This document shows, piece by piece, positions 1 through 7,376 of a DNA stretch of 34,075 nucleotides. The position numbers were made by a program, and so were the translations under genes. This stretch comes from Bacteroidia bacterium. GTDB lineage: Bacteria > Bacteroidota > Bacteroidia > Flavobacteriales > Flavobacteriaceae. Position 1 is the stretch's first letter. Each line of letters starts with the position of its first letter. The notes below the pieces were generated by a model. It made no database searches. It was given only the letters and a program-made list of their open reading frames with translations, and had not been told where the DNA came from. The stretch lies in contig JAUIAA010000002.1 of the NCBI GenBank assembly GCA_030425715.1, forward strand, positions 1 through 34,075, in the 5' to 3' direction.

Positions 1-1672
1 GCATGGTATTTAACTCTAGTGGAAATACATTTTCGTTATCTATCAAATCATTTGCAACTACCTTTGCCGTACGGCAATCCCAAGCCCAAATAGTGGCGTT
101 GCCTAAAGGTGGTTTTCCATCTTCAGTAGGTAAATATTTCTCTACTTCTGGTAAGGTAATTGGTAAGTGCTTTGCATCAATCATTTGCGGCAAACCATTT
201 TTATAATACACCGGAAAAGGTTCTCCCCAATAGCGCTGACGAGAAAAAACAGCATCCCGTAAACGGTAATTGATTTTTCCTTTCCCTATACCTCTTTCTT
301 CCAATTCAAAAATGGCTCGTTTGATGGCTTTTTTAGCAGGTAACCCGTTTAAGAAATCGGAGTTTACAATTACAGCTGTTTTATCTTCACAGGCATGTTC
401 TGAAATATCAATGTCTTGGAAAATATTCGGGATAGCAATATCAAAATGTTTAGCAAAATCATAATCGCGTTGGTCCCCACAAGGTACCGCCATTACCGCG
501 CCAGTGCCATAGCCTGCTAACACATAATCGCCTATCCAAATAGGAATAGGTTTTCCAGTAAAGGGATGTTCGGCATAAGCACCAGTAAACTGACCAGATA
601 TCGTTTTTACATCTGCCATTCTCTCGCGTTCGCTTCGCTTGGCAGTCACCTCAATATAATTATCTACTGCCTCTTTGTATTCTGAAGTTGTAATTTTAGT
701 CACCAACTCATGTTCTGGTGCTAAAGTCATAAACGAAACCCCAAAAATAGTATCTGGACGAGTAGTAAAAACCTCAATATTTTTTTCGTGATTTGCAATT
801 TTAAATTGAACCATCGCCCCTTCCGATCTACCAATCCAGTTGGTTTGCGAATCTTTTAAAGGTTGTGGCCAATCTATGGTATCTAAACCATCCAATAAGC
901 GTTGTGCATATGCCGTAATTCGCATACTCCATTGCTTCATTTTTTTACGAACTACTGGGTAACCACCACGTTCAGAAACGCCATTTACAATTTCATCATT
1001 GGCCAAAACGGTTCCTAATTGCGGACACCAATTTACTTCGGTTTCGGAAAGAAAAGTAAGTCGGTATTTTGCCAACACCTCTTGTTGTTGTTTTTCAGAA
1101 AAATTATTCCAATCTGTGGCAGAAAAAGAGATTACATCATCATCACAAGCAGCATTTACACTTGTGTTTCCTGTTTTTTCAAACTGAACTATTAAATCTG
1201 AAATTGGTTTTGCTTTATTTTCAAGTCTATCATAATACGATTCAAATAATTGAATAAAAATCCATTGGGTCCATTTATAATATTCAGGACTTGAAGTACG
1301 AACTTCTCTACTCCAATCAAAAGAAAAACCTATTTGATCTAGCTGTCTACGGTATGTTTTTATATTCTCTTCGGTAGTTTTTGTTGGATGTTGACCCGTT
1401 TGTATGGCATATTGTTCGGCCGGTAAACCAAAAGAATCATAACCTTGCGGATGCAAAACATTAAAGCCTTTATGACGCTTGTAACGTGCATAAATATCAG
1501 AGGCAATATACCCAAGCGGATGCCCAACATGTAAACCCGCACCACTAGGATAAGGAAACATATCTAACACATAATATTTAGGCTTAACACTATGGTTTAC
1601 CGCTTTAAAAGTTTGGTTATCGCTCCAATATTTTTGCCATTTGGCCTCAATTTCGTTATAATCGTATTTCAT
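1..1672 (-). CDS. leuS: Leucine--tRNA ligase, N-terminal ~557 residues (cut by window edge)
   Basis: Class I aminoacyl-tRNA synthetase that charges tRNA-Leu in the cytoplasm. The frame is open from the ATG at 1672 to the left edge with no stop, so about 557 codons are present; the C-terminal part with the KMSKS loop and anticodon-binding domain lies outside. The class I HIGH motif appears as HVGH at residues 48-51, after YPSGAG. The CP1 editing domain is recognisable from the threonine-rich TTRPDTIFG and from MAVPCGDQRDYDFA, which carries the conserved editing-site aspartate. Also visible is WCPQLGTVLANDE. The family is certain. The gene is divergent from the amidohydrolase gene at 1894, and a -7 element lies about 90 bp upstream of the start. 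Confidence 0.97.
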   Translation of the reverse strand, partial: MKYDYNEIEAKWQKYWSDNQTFKAVNHSVKPKYYVLDMFPYPSGAGLHVGHPLGYIASDIYARYKRHKGFNVLHPQGYDSFGLPAEQYAIQTGQHPTKTTEENIKTYRRQLDQIGFSFDWSREVRTSSPEYYKWTQWIFIQLFESYYDRLENKAKPISDLIVQFEKTGNTSVNAACDDDVISFSATDWNNFSEKQQQEVLAKYRLTFLSETEVNWCPQLGTVLANDEIVNGVSERGGYPVVRKKMKQWSMRITAYAQRLLDGLDTIDWPQPLKDSQTNWIGRSEGAMVQFKIANHEKNIEVFTTRPDTIFGVSFMTLAPEHELVTKITTSEYKEAVDNYIEVTAKRSERERMADVKTISGQFTGAYAEHPFTGKPIPIWIGDYVLAGYGTGAVMAVPCGDQRDYDFAKHFDIAIPNIFQDIDISEHACEDKTAVIVNSDFLNGLPAKKAIKRAIFELEERGIGKGKINYRLRDAVFSRQRYWGEPFPVYYKNGLPQMIDAKHLPITLPEVEKYLPTEDGKPPLGNATIWAWDCRTAKVVANDLIDNENVFPLELNTM

Positions 1673-1762
1673 CAAAACTATTTTTTGAAAATGCTTTCCT
1701 AAAGAAGGAAAAATTATTGACATTCAAATTTTTATACCTATTCCATAGGTAAATAAAGTTTG

Positions 1763-1770
1763 CAAAGGTA
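1763..1770 (-). promoter_or_regulatory. -7 promoter element for leuS
   Basis: Read on the minus strand this is TACCTTTG, a perfect match to the Bacteroidota -7 consensus TAnnTTTG. It predicts a transcript start near 1757 and a leader of about 85 nt. The leader contains two small inverted repeats: ACCTAT/ATAGGT at 1736-1750 and TTTCCT/AGGAAA at 1695-1711. No clear -33 TTG was identified. Confidence 0.6.
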
Positions 1771-1893
1771 AGCTTTAAACCATAAAGCACAAAGTGGAAA
1801 GCTTCTTTGTTAAACAGCACAAAAATTCATCTTTTTTAACGTTAAATTACTTAAAATTAATACCTTTACGGTTGTCACTAAACAATCTATCAC

Positions 1894-3513
1894 ATGAAAT
1901 TGCCCCTCAAACTCATCGTGGTTATAGCCTTATTATGGTCCTGTAACTCAAAAAAAAATGTAGAACTTATTGTTGTAAATGCCAAAGTTTATACGGTTGA
2001 CGATAATTTTACGATAGCAGAAGCATTTGCCATTCAAAATGGCAAGTTTGTGGCAATTGGTAATACCGAAACTATTTTAGCACAATTTGATGCCCCTGAG
2101 GTTATCGATGCCAATCAAAGCACAATTCTTCCAGGGTTGATTGATGGACATTGTCATTATTATAATCTTGGACGTTTTATGCAAAAAGTAAATTTAGTGG
2201 AAACAAAAAGTTTTGATGAAGTTGTACAAAGGATAGTTACCTATCAGAAAAAAAATAAAAAGAAATTTATTATTGGTAGAGGGTGGGATCAAAATGATTG
2301 GAAAGAAAAAACTTTTCCAAATAAAGCTAAATTAGACCAGCTTTTTCCTAACACTCCAGTTGCTCTAGAAAGAATAGATGGACATGCTCTTTTGGTGAAT
2401 CAAGCGGCATTAGACGTAGCTGGAATTGATAATACAACCAAAATAGAAGGTGGGGAAATCATCAAATTAAATGGAGAAATCACAGGAGTTTTAATTGACA
2501 ATGCCCAAGTTTTGGTAGAAAACATATATCCCGAACCAAGTTTGCAAGAAAACATTGCGGCATTAAAAATGGCAGATGAAAAATGTCTTTCAGAAGGACT
2601 AACAACTGTTGACGATGCTGGATTAAGCAAAAATATAATTGATTTAATTGATAGCTTACAGTTGTCTAATGATTTAAAGATAAGGGTTTACGCCATGGTT
2701 TCGGCAACCAAAAAAAACTTAGATTATTATTTAAAACACGGCATAGTAAAAACAGAAAAACTAAATGTTAGATCGTTTAAAGTCTATGCCGATGGTGCTT
2801 TAGGTTCTAGAGGTGCCGCTATGAAAGAACCCTATAGTGATAGAGCAAATCATTTTGGAGCCATGGTAACTCCACCAGATAGTTTAAAGGCTATTGCAAA
2901 AGCTATTGCCAATTCCGATTTTCAAATGAATACCCACGCCATAGGTGATTCGGCTAATGCCTTTGTTTTAGAAACCTATACCAAAGCTTTAAAAAGCCAA
3001 ACCAACCGTAGATGGCGTATAGAGCATGCCCAAGTAATTGATAGTATTGATTTTGATTACTTTACAGATATTATACCCTCTGTACAACCCACCCATGCTA
3101 CAAGTGATATGTATTGGGCAGAAGATAGAATCGGTCCTAAAAGAATTCACGACGCATATGCCTATAAAAAACTACTTGACATAAAAGGGAAAATTGTTTT
3201 AGGAACAGATTTCCCAGTTGAAAAAGTAAATCCGATGCTCACTTTTTACGCTGCAATTAGCAGGAAAGACCTAAGTGGTTACCCTGAACAAGGTTTTGAA
3301 ATGCAAAATGCTTTAACAAGAGAAGAAGCCTTAAAAGGCATGACCATTTGGGCCGCCTATAGCAATTTTGAAGAAAATGAAAAAGGAAATATTATTGCTG
3401 GTAAATTAGCAGATTTTGTTATTTTAGACCAAAATATTATGGAAATAGAAGAAAAAGATATTCCTAAAACCAAGGTAATTAATACCTATATCCATGGAGA
3501 AAAAGTTTATTAA
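1894..3513 (+). CDS. Amidohydrolase family 3 (YtcJ-like) lipoprotein
   Basis: Probable metal-dependent hydrolase of the amidohydrolase 3 group, which cleaves amide or related C-N bonds; the substrate cannot be read from sequence. A lipoprotein signal peptide ends in LWSC with Cys17, so the enzyme is probably membrane-anchored, in or facing the periplasm. Metal-binding features of the (beta/alpha)8 barrel are visible: the N-terminal HxH in LIDGHCHYYN, GRGWDQNDW, the mid-chain NTHAIGD and IEHAQ, and the late aspartate in LGTDFPVE. The length of 539 aa is normal for the family. The start is the ATG just before a typical hydrophobic leader. Codons 4-6 contain CCCCTCAAA, complementary to the conserved loop of the sRNA candidates at 6.8-7.6 kb (see findings). 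Its stop lies 1 base from that of the convergent DUF2911 gene. Confidence 0.9.
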   Translation: MKLPLKLIVVIALLWSCNSKKNVELIVVNAKVYTVDDNFTIAEAFAIQNGKFVAIGNTETILAQFDAPEVIDANQSTILPGLIDGHCHYYNLGRFMQKVNLVETKSFDEVVQRIVTYQKKNKKKFIIGRGWDQNDWKEKTFPNKAKLDQLFPNTPVALERIDGHALLVNQAALDVAGIDNTTKIEGGEIIKLNGEITGVLIDNAQVLVENIYPEPSLQENIAALKMADEKCLSEGLTTVDDAGLSKNIIDLIDSLQLSNDLKIRVYAMVSATKKNLDYYLKHGIVKTEKLNVRSFKVYADGALGSRGAAMKEPYSDRANHFGAMVTPPDSLKAIAKAIANSDFQMNTHAIGDSANAFVLETYTKALKSQTNRRWRIEHAQVIDSIDFDYFTDIIPSVQPTHATSDMYWAEDRIGPKRIHDAYAYKKLLDIKGKIVLGTDFPVEKVNPMLTFYAAISRKDLSGYPEQGFEMQNALTREEALKGMTIWAAYSNFEENEKGNIIAGKLADFVILDQNIMEIEEKDIPKTKVINTYIHGEKVY

Positions 3514-3514
3514 A

Positions 3515-4066
3515 CTATTGTAAAATTATAGGCAGTTTTACTCTAGTTGTATCCCAACCCAATATAATTTCAATATGCTTGCTTTTATCTTTAAAGGCTA
3601 TAGAAAAGGCTTCAATAGGTTCGGCTTTACTTACTTTTGCTGTCGTTCTAGCAGCGTCAAACTTTTTATCGTATTCATAAGTACCCCAAGTGTCTAAATT
3701 TGAGCTTAAAATTAAGGTCCATTCTTTTTCTTCAGGAATGGCATACAAAGTATAAGTCCCTTTTTTAACCGGTTTATTTCCAAAAAGAACATCTTGATAA
3801 AATCTTATTTCCGTAGCTTCGTTTGCCCCAACCCTCCATACTTTGCCGTAAGGAATTAGTTTCCCAAAAATTTCTCTGTTGTGTTTCTGCGGTCTTCCGT
3901 AAAGCACCTTGATTATTGGCGGAGAAATTTTATTGGCTCGATAATAAACAATATCATGAGGGCTTTTATCTAAATCCTTAAAATCTTGGGCATGCACCTC
4001 TGTTGCTGCAAAAAATACTAAAGTAAAAAGAAATAAAATCGATAATTGTTTTCTAAACGTATTCAT
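3515..4066 (-). CDS. DUF2911 family secreted protein (copy B)
   Basis: Protein of unknown function in the DUF2911 family, which is common in Bacteroidota. It is 183 aa with an N-terminal signal peptide ending near VHAQ, so it is exported. Family hallmarks are visible: VLYGRPQKHNREIFGKLIPYGKVWRVGANEATEIRFYQD-like text (residues about 53-90), then KKGTYTLYAIP, EWTLILSSNLDTWG and a closing LGWDTTRVKLPI. It starts 4 bases after the stop of the homologous gene at 4071-4631, so the two are almost certainly co-transcribed and arose by tandem duplication. No function should be assumed. Confidence 0.9.
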   Translation of the reverse strand: MNTFRKQLSILFLFTLVFFAATEVHAQDFKDLDKSPHDIVYYRANKISPPIIKVLYGRPQKHNREIFGKLIPYGKVWRVGANEATEIRFYQDVLFGNKPVKKGTYTLYAIPEEKEWTLILSSNLDTWGTYEYDKKFDAARTTAKVSKAEPIEAFSIAFKDKSKHIEIILGWDTTRVKLPIILQ

Positions 4067-4070
4067 AAAT

Positions 4071-4631
4071 TTATATTTCGGCTAAAATGGCGTCGTTGGT
4101 TTTTAATGGAATATCAACTCTGGTGGTATCCCAAGCCAAAACCATAAAAGTGTTTTTGTAATCTTGCTTAAACGCAATGGAAAACACATCTAGCTCCTCC
4201 ATCTTTTTTACAGGAACTTTTATTCTTGCCACATCTTTGGTCTCATCATAAAAATAAGCCCCCCAAGTATCTGTATTGTTGTTTAAAATAATTGTCCACT
4301 CTTTCTCTCCTGGTATGGTATGCATCACATAAGTACCTGCTTTAATTACCTTGTTGCCAAACATCATGTCTGTATAAAACTTCACTTCAGTAGCCTCATT
4401 GGCTCCTGTTTGCCAAATTTTACCATACGGGATTTCTTTGCCAAAAATAGCACCTTTCTCCTTTTGGGGGCGGCTATAAACCACCTTTATCAAAGGTTTT
4501 GCAATGTTTTTATGACGTAAATAGGAAATATCTGTTGGACTCTTATCCAGTTGCTCAAACTTCTGAGCTTGGATGGTGTTGGTGAGAAAAAATGCCATAG
4601 CAATAACAGCAGTAAAATAAACTTTTTTCAT
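4071..4631 (-). CDS. DUF2911 family secreted protein (copy A)
   Basis: Second DUF2911 protein, 186 aa, first gene of the two-gene unit on the minus strand. Its signal peptide ends near TIQAQ. It aligns over its full length with its neighbour: VVYSRPQKEKGAIFGKEIPYG, WQTGANEATEVKFYTD, KAGTYVMHTIPGEKEWTIILN, and VLAWDTTRVDIPL at the end. The copies differ clearly in sequence, so the duplication is old. The gene is divergent from the response regulator gene, with about 140 bp between them. I found no convincing TAnnTTTG element on the minus strand before it. Function is unknown. Confidence 0.9.
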   Translation of the reverse strand: MKKVYFTAVIAMAFFLTNTIQAQKFEQLDKSPTDISYLRHKNIAKPLIKVVYSRPQKEKGAIFGKEIPYGKIWQTGANEATEVKFYTDMMFGNKVIKAGTYVMHTIPGEKEWTIILNNNTDTWGAYFYDETKDVARIKVPVKKMEELDVFSIAFKQDYKNTFMVLAWDTTRVDIPLKTNDAILAEI

Positions 4632-4766
4632 AGCAGTGATAATAGTTAATTGATTTACCTGGTAGATTATAACGTGAAATACTTTTAAATATTATACAGC
4701 CATACCCATAATAAAGTAAAAAACTGATTTTTAGTGCCAAATTACAACCTTAAACTTATATTGTTG

Positions 4767-4774
4767 TATTTTTG
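4767..4774 (+). promoter_or_regulatory. -7 promoter element for the two-component operon
   Basis: TATTTTTG matches TAnnTTTG. The implied transcript start near 4780 excludes an upstream in-frame TTG at 4772 as a start and supports the ATG at 4802. No box like those before the sRNA candidates is visible here, so the sequence gives no sign of autoregulation through that motif. Confidence 0.55.
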
Positions 4775-4801
4775 TATCTTCATACATTCATTCCTATTCC
4801 T

Positions 4802-5476
4802 ATGAAAATACTAATAGTAGAAGATGAGCTAGAGATACTTAAGGTTATCAAAAAATATTTGCAAAATGCAGATTTTATTTGCGAATCGGCCATGACTTAT
4901 TTTGAAGCCGAAGATAAATTTATTAGCTATAAGTACGATATTGTAATTCTAGATATAACGCTTCCCGATGGAAATGGATTAGACCTGCTTAAAACCATTA
5001 AAAAAATAAATCCAGAAACTGGAGTGCTAATCGTTTCCGCTAAAGATTCTTTAGACGATAAACTTATGGGCTTAGATTTAGGTGCCGATGATTATATTAC
5101 GAAACCATTTCATTTACCAGAACTTAATTCAAGAATAAACTCCATAATAAGAAGAAGAAAATTTGAGGGTAATGAGAATATCATTTTTCATGAAATTGAA
5201 ATAAACCCAGATGCCAAAACAGTTTTTGCAAACAAACAACCCGTAGAACTTACCAAAAAAGAATACTTTTTACTCCTTTACTTTATTACCAATAAAAATA
5301 GAGTTTTAACCAAAGAAGCAATTGCAGAACACCTTTGGGGGGACAACATAGATTTGGCAGATAATTTTGATTTTATTTATACTCACATGCGAAACTTGAG
5401 AAAAAAAATAAAAAAAACTGGTGCCAACGACTACTTGCAAACCATTTATGGATTAGGATATAAATTTGGTGATTAA
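4802..5476 (+). CDS. OmpR/PhoB-type response regulator
   Basis: Two-component response regulator and DNA-binding transcription factor, 224 aa. The receiver domain (about 1-118) has the acidic pocket ILIVEDE, the phosphoacceptor Asp51 in VILDITLPDGNG, and the conserved Lys in DDYITKPFH. The C-terminal winged helix (about 130-224) has ELTKKEYFLLLYF, VLTKEAIAEHLWG and a closing YLQTIYGLGYKF. The ATG at 4802 is chosen because the protein then begins MKILIVEDE, as the family does, and because the -7 element overlaps the upstream TTG. Its stop overlaps the kinase start by one base (TAATG). PhoB-family proteins bind tandem repeats with an 11-bp period, and such repeats occur at 6780, 7060 and 7338 just downstream of the operon. 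Confidence 0.95.
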   Translation: MKILIVEDELEILKVIKKYLQNADFICESAMTYFEAEDKFISYKYDIVILDITLPDGNGLDLLKTIKKINPETGVLIVSAKDSLDDKLMGLDLGADDYITKPFHLPELNSRINSIIRRRKFEGNENIIFHEIEINPDAKTVFANKQPVELTKKEYFLLLYFITNKNRVLTKEAIAEHLWGDNIDLADNFDFIYTHMRNLRKKIKKTGANDYLQTIYGLGYKFGD

Positions 5477-6723
5477 TGCGTTTAATTCAAAAAACAAAAA
5501 GAACCTACATCCTATTTTCAATAATAATTTTTATTGTTTCCAGTACCGCAATTTATTTTACCCTAAAAAACATTATTGAAAAAAGACAAGACGAAAAACT
5601 TTTATGGGATAAAGAATTAATTGCACAAAAAATAAAATACGAATATCCACTACCTATTTTTGATGTAGAAGATTTTGATAAAAATGTAAATTTAAAAGAT
5701 ACGCTTTACTTTAAAGATACCTTAATTTATCAATTAATTAATGGTGTAGAAAAATATGAAAAATACAGGCAGCTTACTTCTATAGAAACCTTACACAATA
5801 AAACATACCGAATTATCACTAGAAGCTCTGATGTAAAAACACAAGATTTTTTCTTAGCAATTGTGCTCTCTGTTGGTGTGGTGATTTTATTATTAATTTT
5901 AGTAGTGTATATAGTCAATACCGTAATTATGAATTACGCTTGGCTTCCGTTTTATGAAAATCTAGAAATTTTAAAAAACTTTTCTGTTGAATTAAACGAA
6001 CCCATTGCACTAAGAGGGTCTTCAGTAGATGAGTTTAAAGAGCTAAACACTTCTATTGAAAAATTAACTGGAAAATTAGTTTCCGATTTTAGAAACCTTA
6101 AAGAATTTACCGAGAATGCTTCGCATGAAATGCAAACTCCTTTAGCCATAATGCAAAGCAAAGCAGAGTTTTTAATGCAATCTGAAGAGTTAAAACGCAG
6201 TCAAATCAAACAAATAAAAGCCATTTATGTAGCATCAAAAAGGTTGTCTAAACTAAACAAAACTCTTTTGCTTTTATCAAAAATTGAAAATCAACAATTT
6301 AGCGAAAAAGAAGAAATTCATATCAACGAAGTAATTGATAAACATTTAGAATTGGTAGAAGATTTTATAGAAAATAAAAAAATAAGCATAAACAAAAATT
6401 ATGCACTTGGTGCCAAATTAAATGCGAACCCATTATTGTTTGACATGGTTATTACCAATATTATTGGCAATGCTATTAAGCACAATATAGAAGGGGGAGA
6501 AATTTCTATAGTAACTTCAGATTTGTTTATTAGTTTTACCAACTCTGGTTTGCCGCTAAATATTCCATCTAAATCTTTATTTGAAAGGTTTAGAAAAGAC
6601 AGCAAATCTGCAGATTCTTTTGGGCTTGGTTTGGCTATTGTTAAAAAAGTTTGCGATACCAATAATTGGAATATTAACCATACTTACCTTGATAACCAAC
6701 ACAATATTACTATCTATTTTTAG
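5476..6723 (+). CDS. Membrane sensor histidine kinase
   Basis: Partner kinase of the regulator just upstream, 415 aa. The order is TM1 (about 11-30), an extracytoplasmic sensor segment of about 95 residues with no recognised domain, TM2 (about 125-150), a linker, a HisKA domain with the phosphorylated His217 in ENASHEMQTPL, and a HATPase domain. The ATPase N-box is visible in MVITNIIGNAIKHN. The G1 region appears as FTNSGLPL, the NSG-type form often seen in Bacteroidota kinases. The G2 box is FGLGLAIVKKVCD. Because the start overlaps the regulator stop, translation is probably coupled. The stimulus cannot be read from sequence. The gene is followed directly by the sRNA candidate cluster. Confidence 0.94.
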   Translation: MRLIQKTKRTYILFSIIIFIVSSTAIYFTLKNIIEKRQDEKLLWDKELIAQKIKYEYPLPIFDVEDFDKNVNLKDTLYFKDTLIYQLINGVEKYEKYRQLTSIETLHNKTYRIITRSSDVKTQDFFLAIVLSVGVVILLLILVVYIVNTVIMNYAWLPFYENLEILKNFSVELNEPIALRGSSVDEFKELNTSIEKLTGKLVSDFRNLKEFTENASHEMQTPLAIMQSKAEFLMQSEELKRSQIKQIKAIYVASKRLSKLNKTLLLLSKIENQQFSEKEEIHINEVIDKHLELVEDFIENKKISINKNYALGAKLNANPLLFDMVITNIIGNAIKHNIEGGEISIVTSDLFISFTNSGLPLNIPSKSLFERFRKDSKSADSFGLGLAIVKKVCDTNNWNINHTYLDNQHNITIYF

Positions 6724-6779
6724 ATTTATTTTTAATATAAAAATCATTCAGAAAACTTTAACATTTTATTGGATTATAA

Positions 6780-6814
6780 CTTCAGAATTCCTATAGAAAC
6801 CCAACATACATTTG
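6780..6814 (+). promoter_or_regulatory. Promoter of sRNA candidate 1: paired regulator boxes plus -7 element
   Basis: Box A is CTTCAGAATT at 6780-6789. Box B is a weak copy, CTATAGAAAC, at 6791-6800, exactly 11 bp later. A perfect -7 element, TACATTTG, lies at 6807-6814, starting 27 bp after box A. The same 27-bp geometry holds in the two promoters downstream. The boxes lie where a -33 element would be, as expected for activation by a bound PhoB-type regulator. Predicted transcript start is near 6819. Confidence 0.75.
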
Positions 6815-6818
6815 CCAC

Positions 6819-7044
6819 GTTAATTATTTGGTACAGCCAGTAAATAACCATCTCAAAAAGTTCAAAATTACAATCTAGATATTGAGATGAATAGATTAGA
6901 CTTTTAGTTACAATTTTATCTTATTAATATATTTTGAGGGGAATGGTATTAAAAAAGATAAATACTTCGCAAATACTATGAAACATTAAGCTATTATAGT
7001 TTTGCATAAAGGTTCTTACATTGAAATTGTAAGAACCTTTTTTT
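6819..7044 (+). ncRNA. Candidate small RNA 1 of a tandem triplet
   Basis: Predicted transcript of about 225 nt with no conserved reading frame. Visible structure, in order: a leader hairpin CATCTCAA/TTGAGATG (6849-6856 and 6882-6889); hairpin A with stem 6924-6930/6946-6952 (one G-U pair) and TGAGGGGAAT (6935-6944) in its loop; hairpin B with stem GCAAA-t-ACTAT (6969-6979) against ATAGTTTTGC (6996-7005) and ATTAAGCTATT (6985-6995) in its loop; and a 13-bp terminator hairpin with a T-run. Both loop sequences recur unchanged in units 2 and 3 while the stems differ and still pair. The role as an sRNA and control by the adjacent two-component system are inferences. An Rfam family could exist for it; I could not search. 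Confidence 0.72.
7008..7044 (+). terminator. Intrinsic terminator of sRNA candidate 1
   Basis: Perfect 13-bp stem AAAGGTTCTTACA (7008-7020) and TGTAAGAACCTTT (7028-7040) with a 7-nt loop, followed by a T-run. It ends 16 bp before the next regulator box, so unit 1 is insulated from unit 2. Confidence 0.9.
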
Positions 7045-7059
7045 ATAAAAATAAAATAA

Positions 7060-7094
7060 CTTCAAAATTTCTTCAGAATTGAAAATTACATTCG
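7060..7094 (+). promoter_or_regulatory. Promoter of sRNA candidate 2: paired regulator boxes plus -7 element
   Basis: Box A is CTTCAAAATT (7060-7069) and box B is CTTCAGAATT (7071-7080), 11 bp apart. The -7 element TACATTCG (7087-7094) has one mismatch to TAnnTTTG and starts 27 bp after box A. Predicted transcript start is near 7099. The weaker -7 element may make this unit more dependent on an activator, which is an inference. Confidence 0.75.
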
Positions 7095-7098
7095 CAGC

Positions 7099-7312
7099 GT
7101 TATCATGAATACTGACATCCAAATTTCAGAAATATTGATGGCTATGAAGTAAATTCTGAATTATTTTAGATTTACAGTTTTATTTTAAATTATATTTTTT
7201 TGAGGGGAATTGTATAATCTTAAAATAAAACTTGCAAATACATTGAAATATTAAGCTATTTTAATTTGCGTAAAACCCGTTTAAATTTTTATTTAAACGG
7301 GTTTATTTTTTT
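7099..7312 (+). ncRNA. Candidate small RNA 2 of a tandem triplet
   Basis: Predicted transcript of about 214 nt. The leader has a TTCAGAA/TTCTGAA hairpin (7125-7131 and 7154-7160) and a 15-codon ATG frame (7105-7152) that units 1 and 3 lack. Hairpin A pairs TTTTAAATTATA (7183-7194) with 7213-7225, leaving one bulged C, and shows TGAGGGGAAT (7201-7210) in the loop. Hairpin B pairs GCAAAT (7234-7239) with ATTTGC (7264-7269) and shows ATTAAGCTATT (7250-7260). The terminator follows at once. The same order of elements as units 1 and 3 argues for one RNA family; biochemical function is unknown. Confidence 0.72.
7273..7312 (+). terminator. Intrinsic terminator of sRNA candidate 2
   Basis: Perfect 14-bp stem AAACCCGTTTAAAT (7273-7286) and ATTTAAACGGGTTT (7291-7304) closing a TTTT loop, then A and a run of T. 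Its sequence is unrelated to the terminators of units 1 and 3, so the strong terminator is kept while its sequence is free to change. Confidence 0.9.
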
Positions 7313-7337
7313 AAACCGATTAGGAATCATAACAAAA

Positions 7338-7372
7338 CTTCAGAATTTCTTCAGAATTCAGTTATACATTTG
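7338..7372 (+). promoter_or_regulatory. Promoter of sRNA candidate 3: paired regulator boxes plus -7 element
   Basis: Two perfect boxes CTTCAGAATT at 7338-7347 and 7349-7358 (11-bp period) and a perfect -7 element TACATTTG at 7365-7372, again 27 bp after box A. This is the best copy of the shared promoter. Seen as 7-bp TTCAGAA repeats with 4-bp AT-rich spacers, it has the design of a pho box, though its sequence is different. Predicted transcript start is near 7377. Confidence 0.8.
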
Positions 7373-7376
7373 TATT

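Noticed and set aside
4772..4801. TTG at 4772 as start of the response regulator
   Set aside because: It overlaps the -7 element, and the extra ten residues do not belong to the receiver fold.
7105..7152. 15-codon frame in the leader of sRNA unit 2 as a small protein gene
   Set aside because: Units 1 and 3 have no matching frame, and nothing beyond the ATG supports translation. It is kept only as a side note to the sRNA finding.
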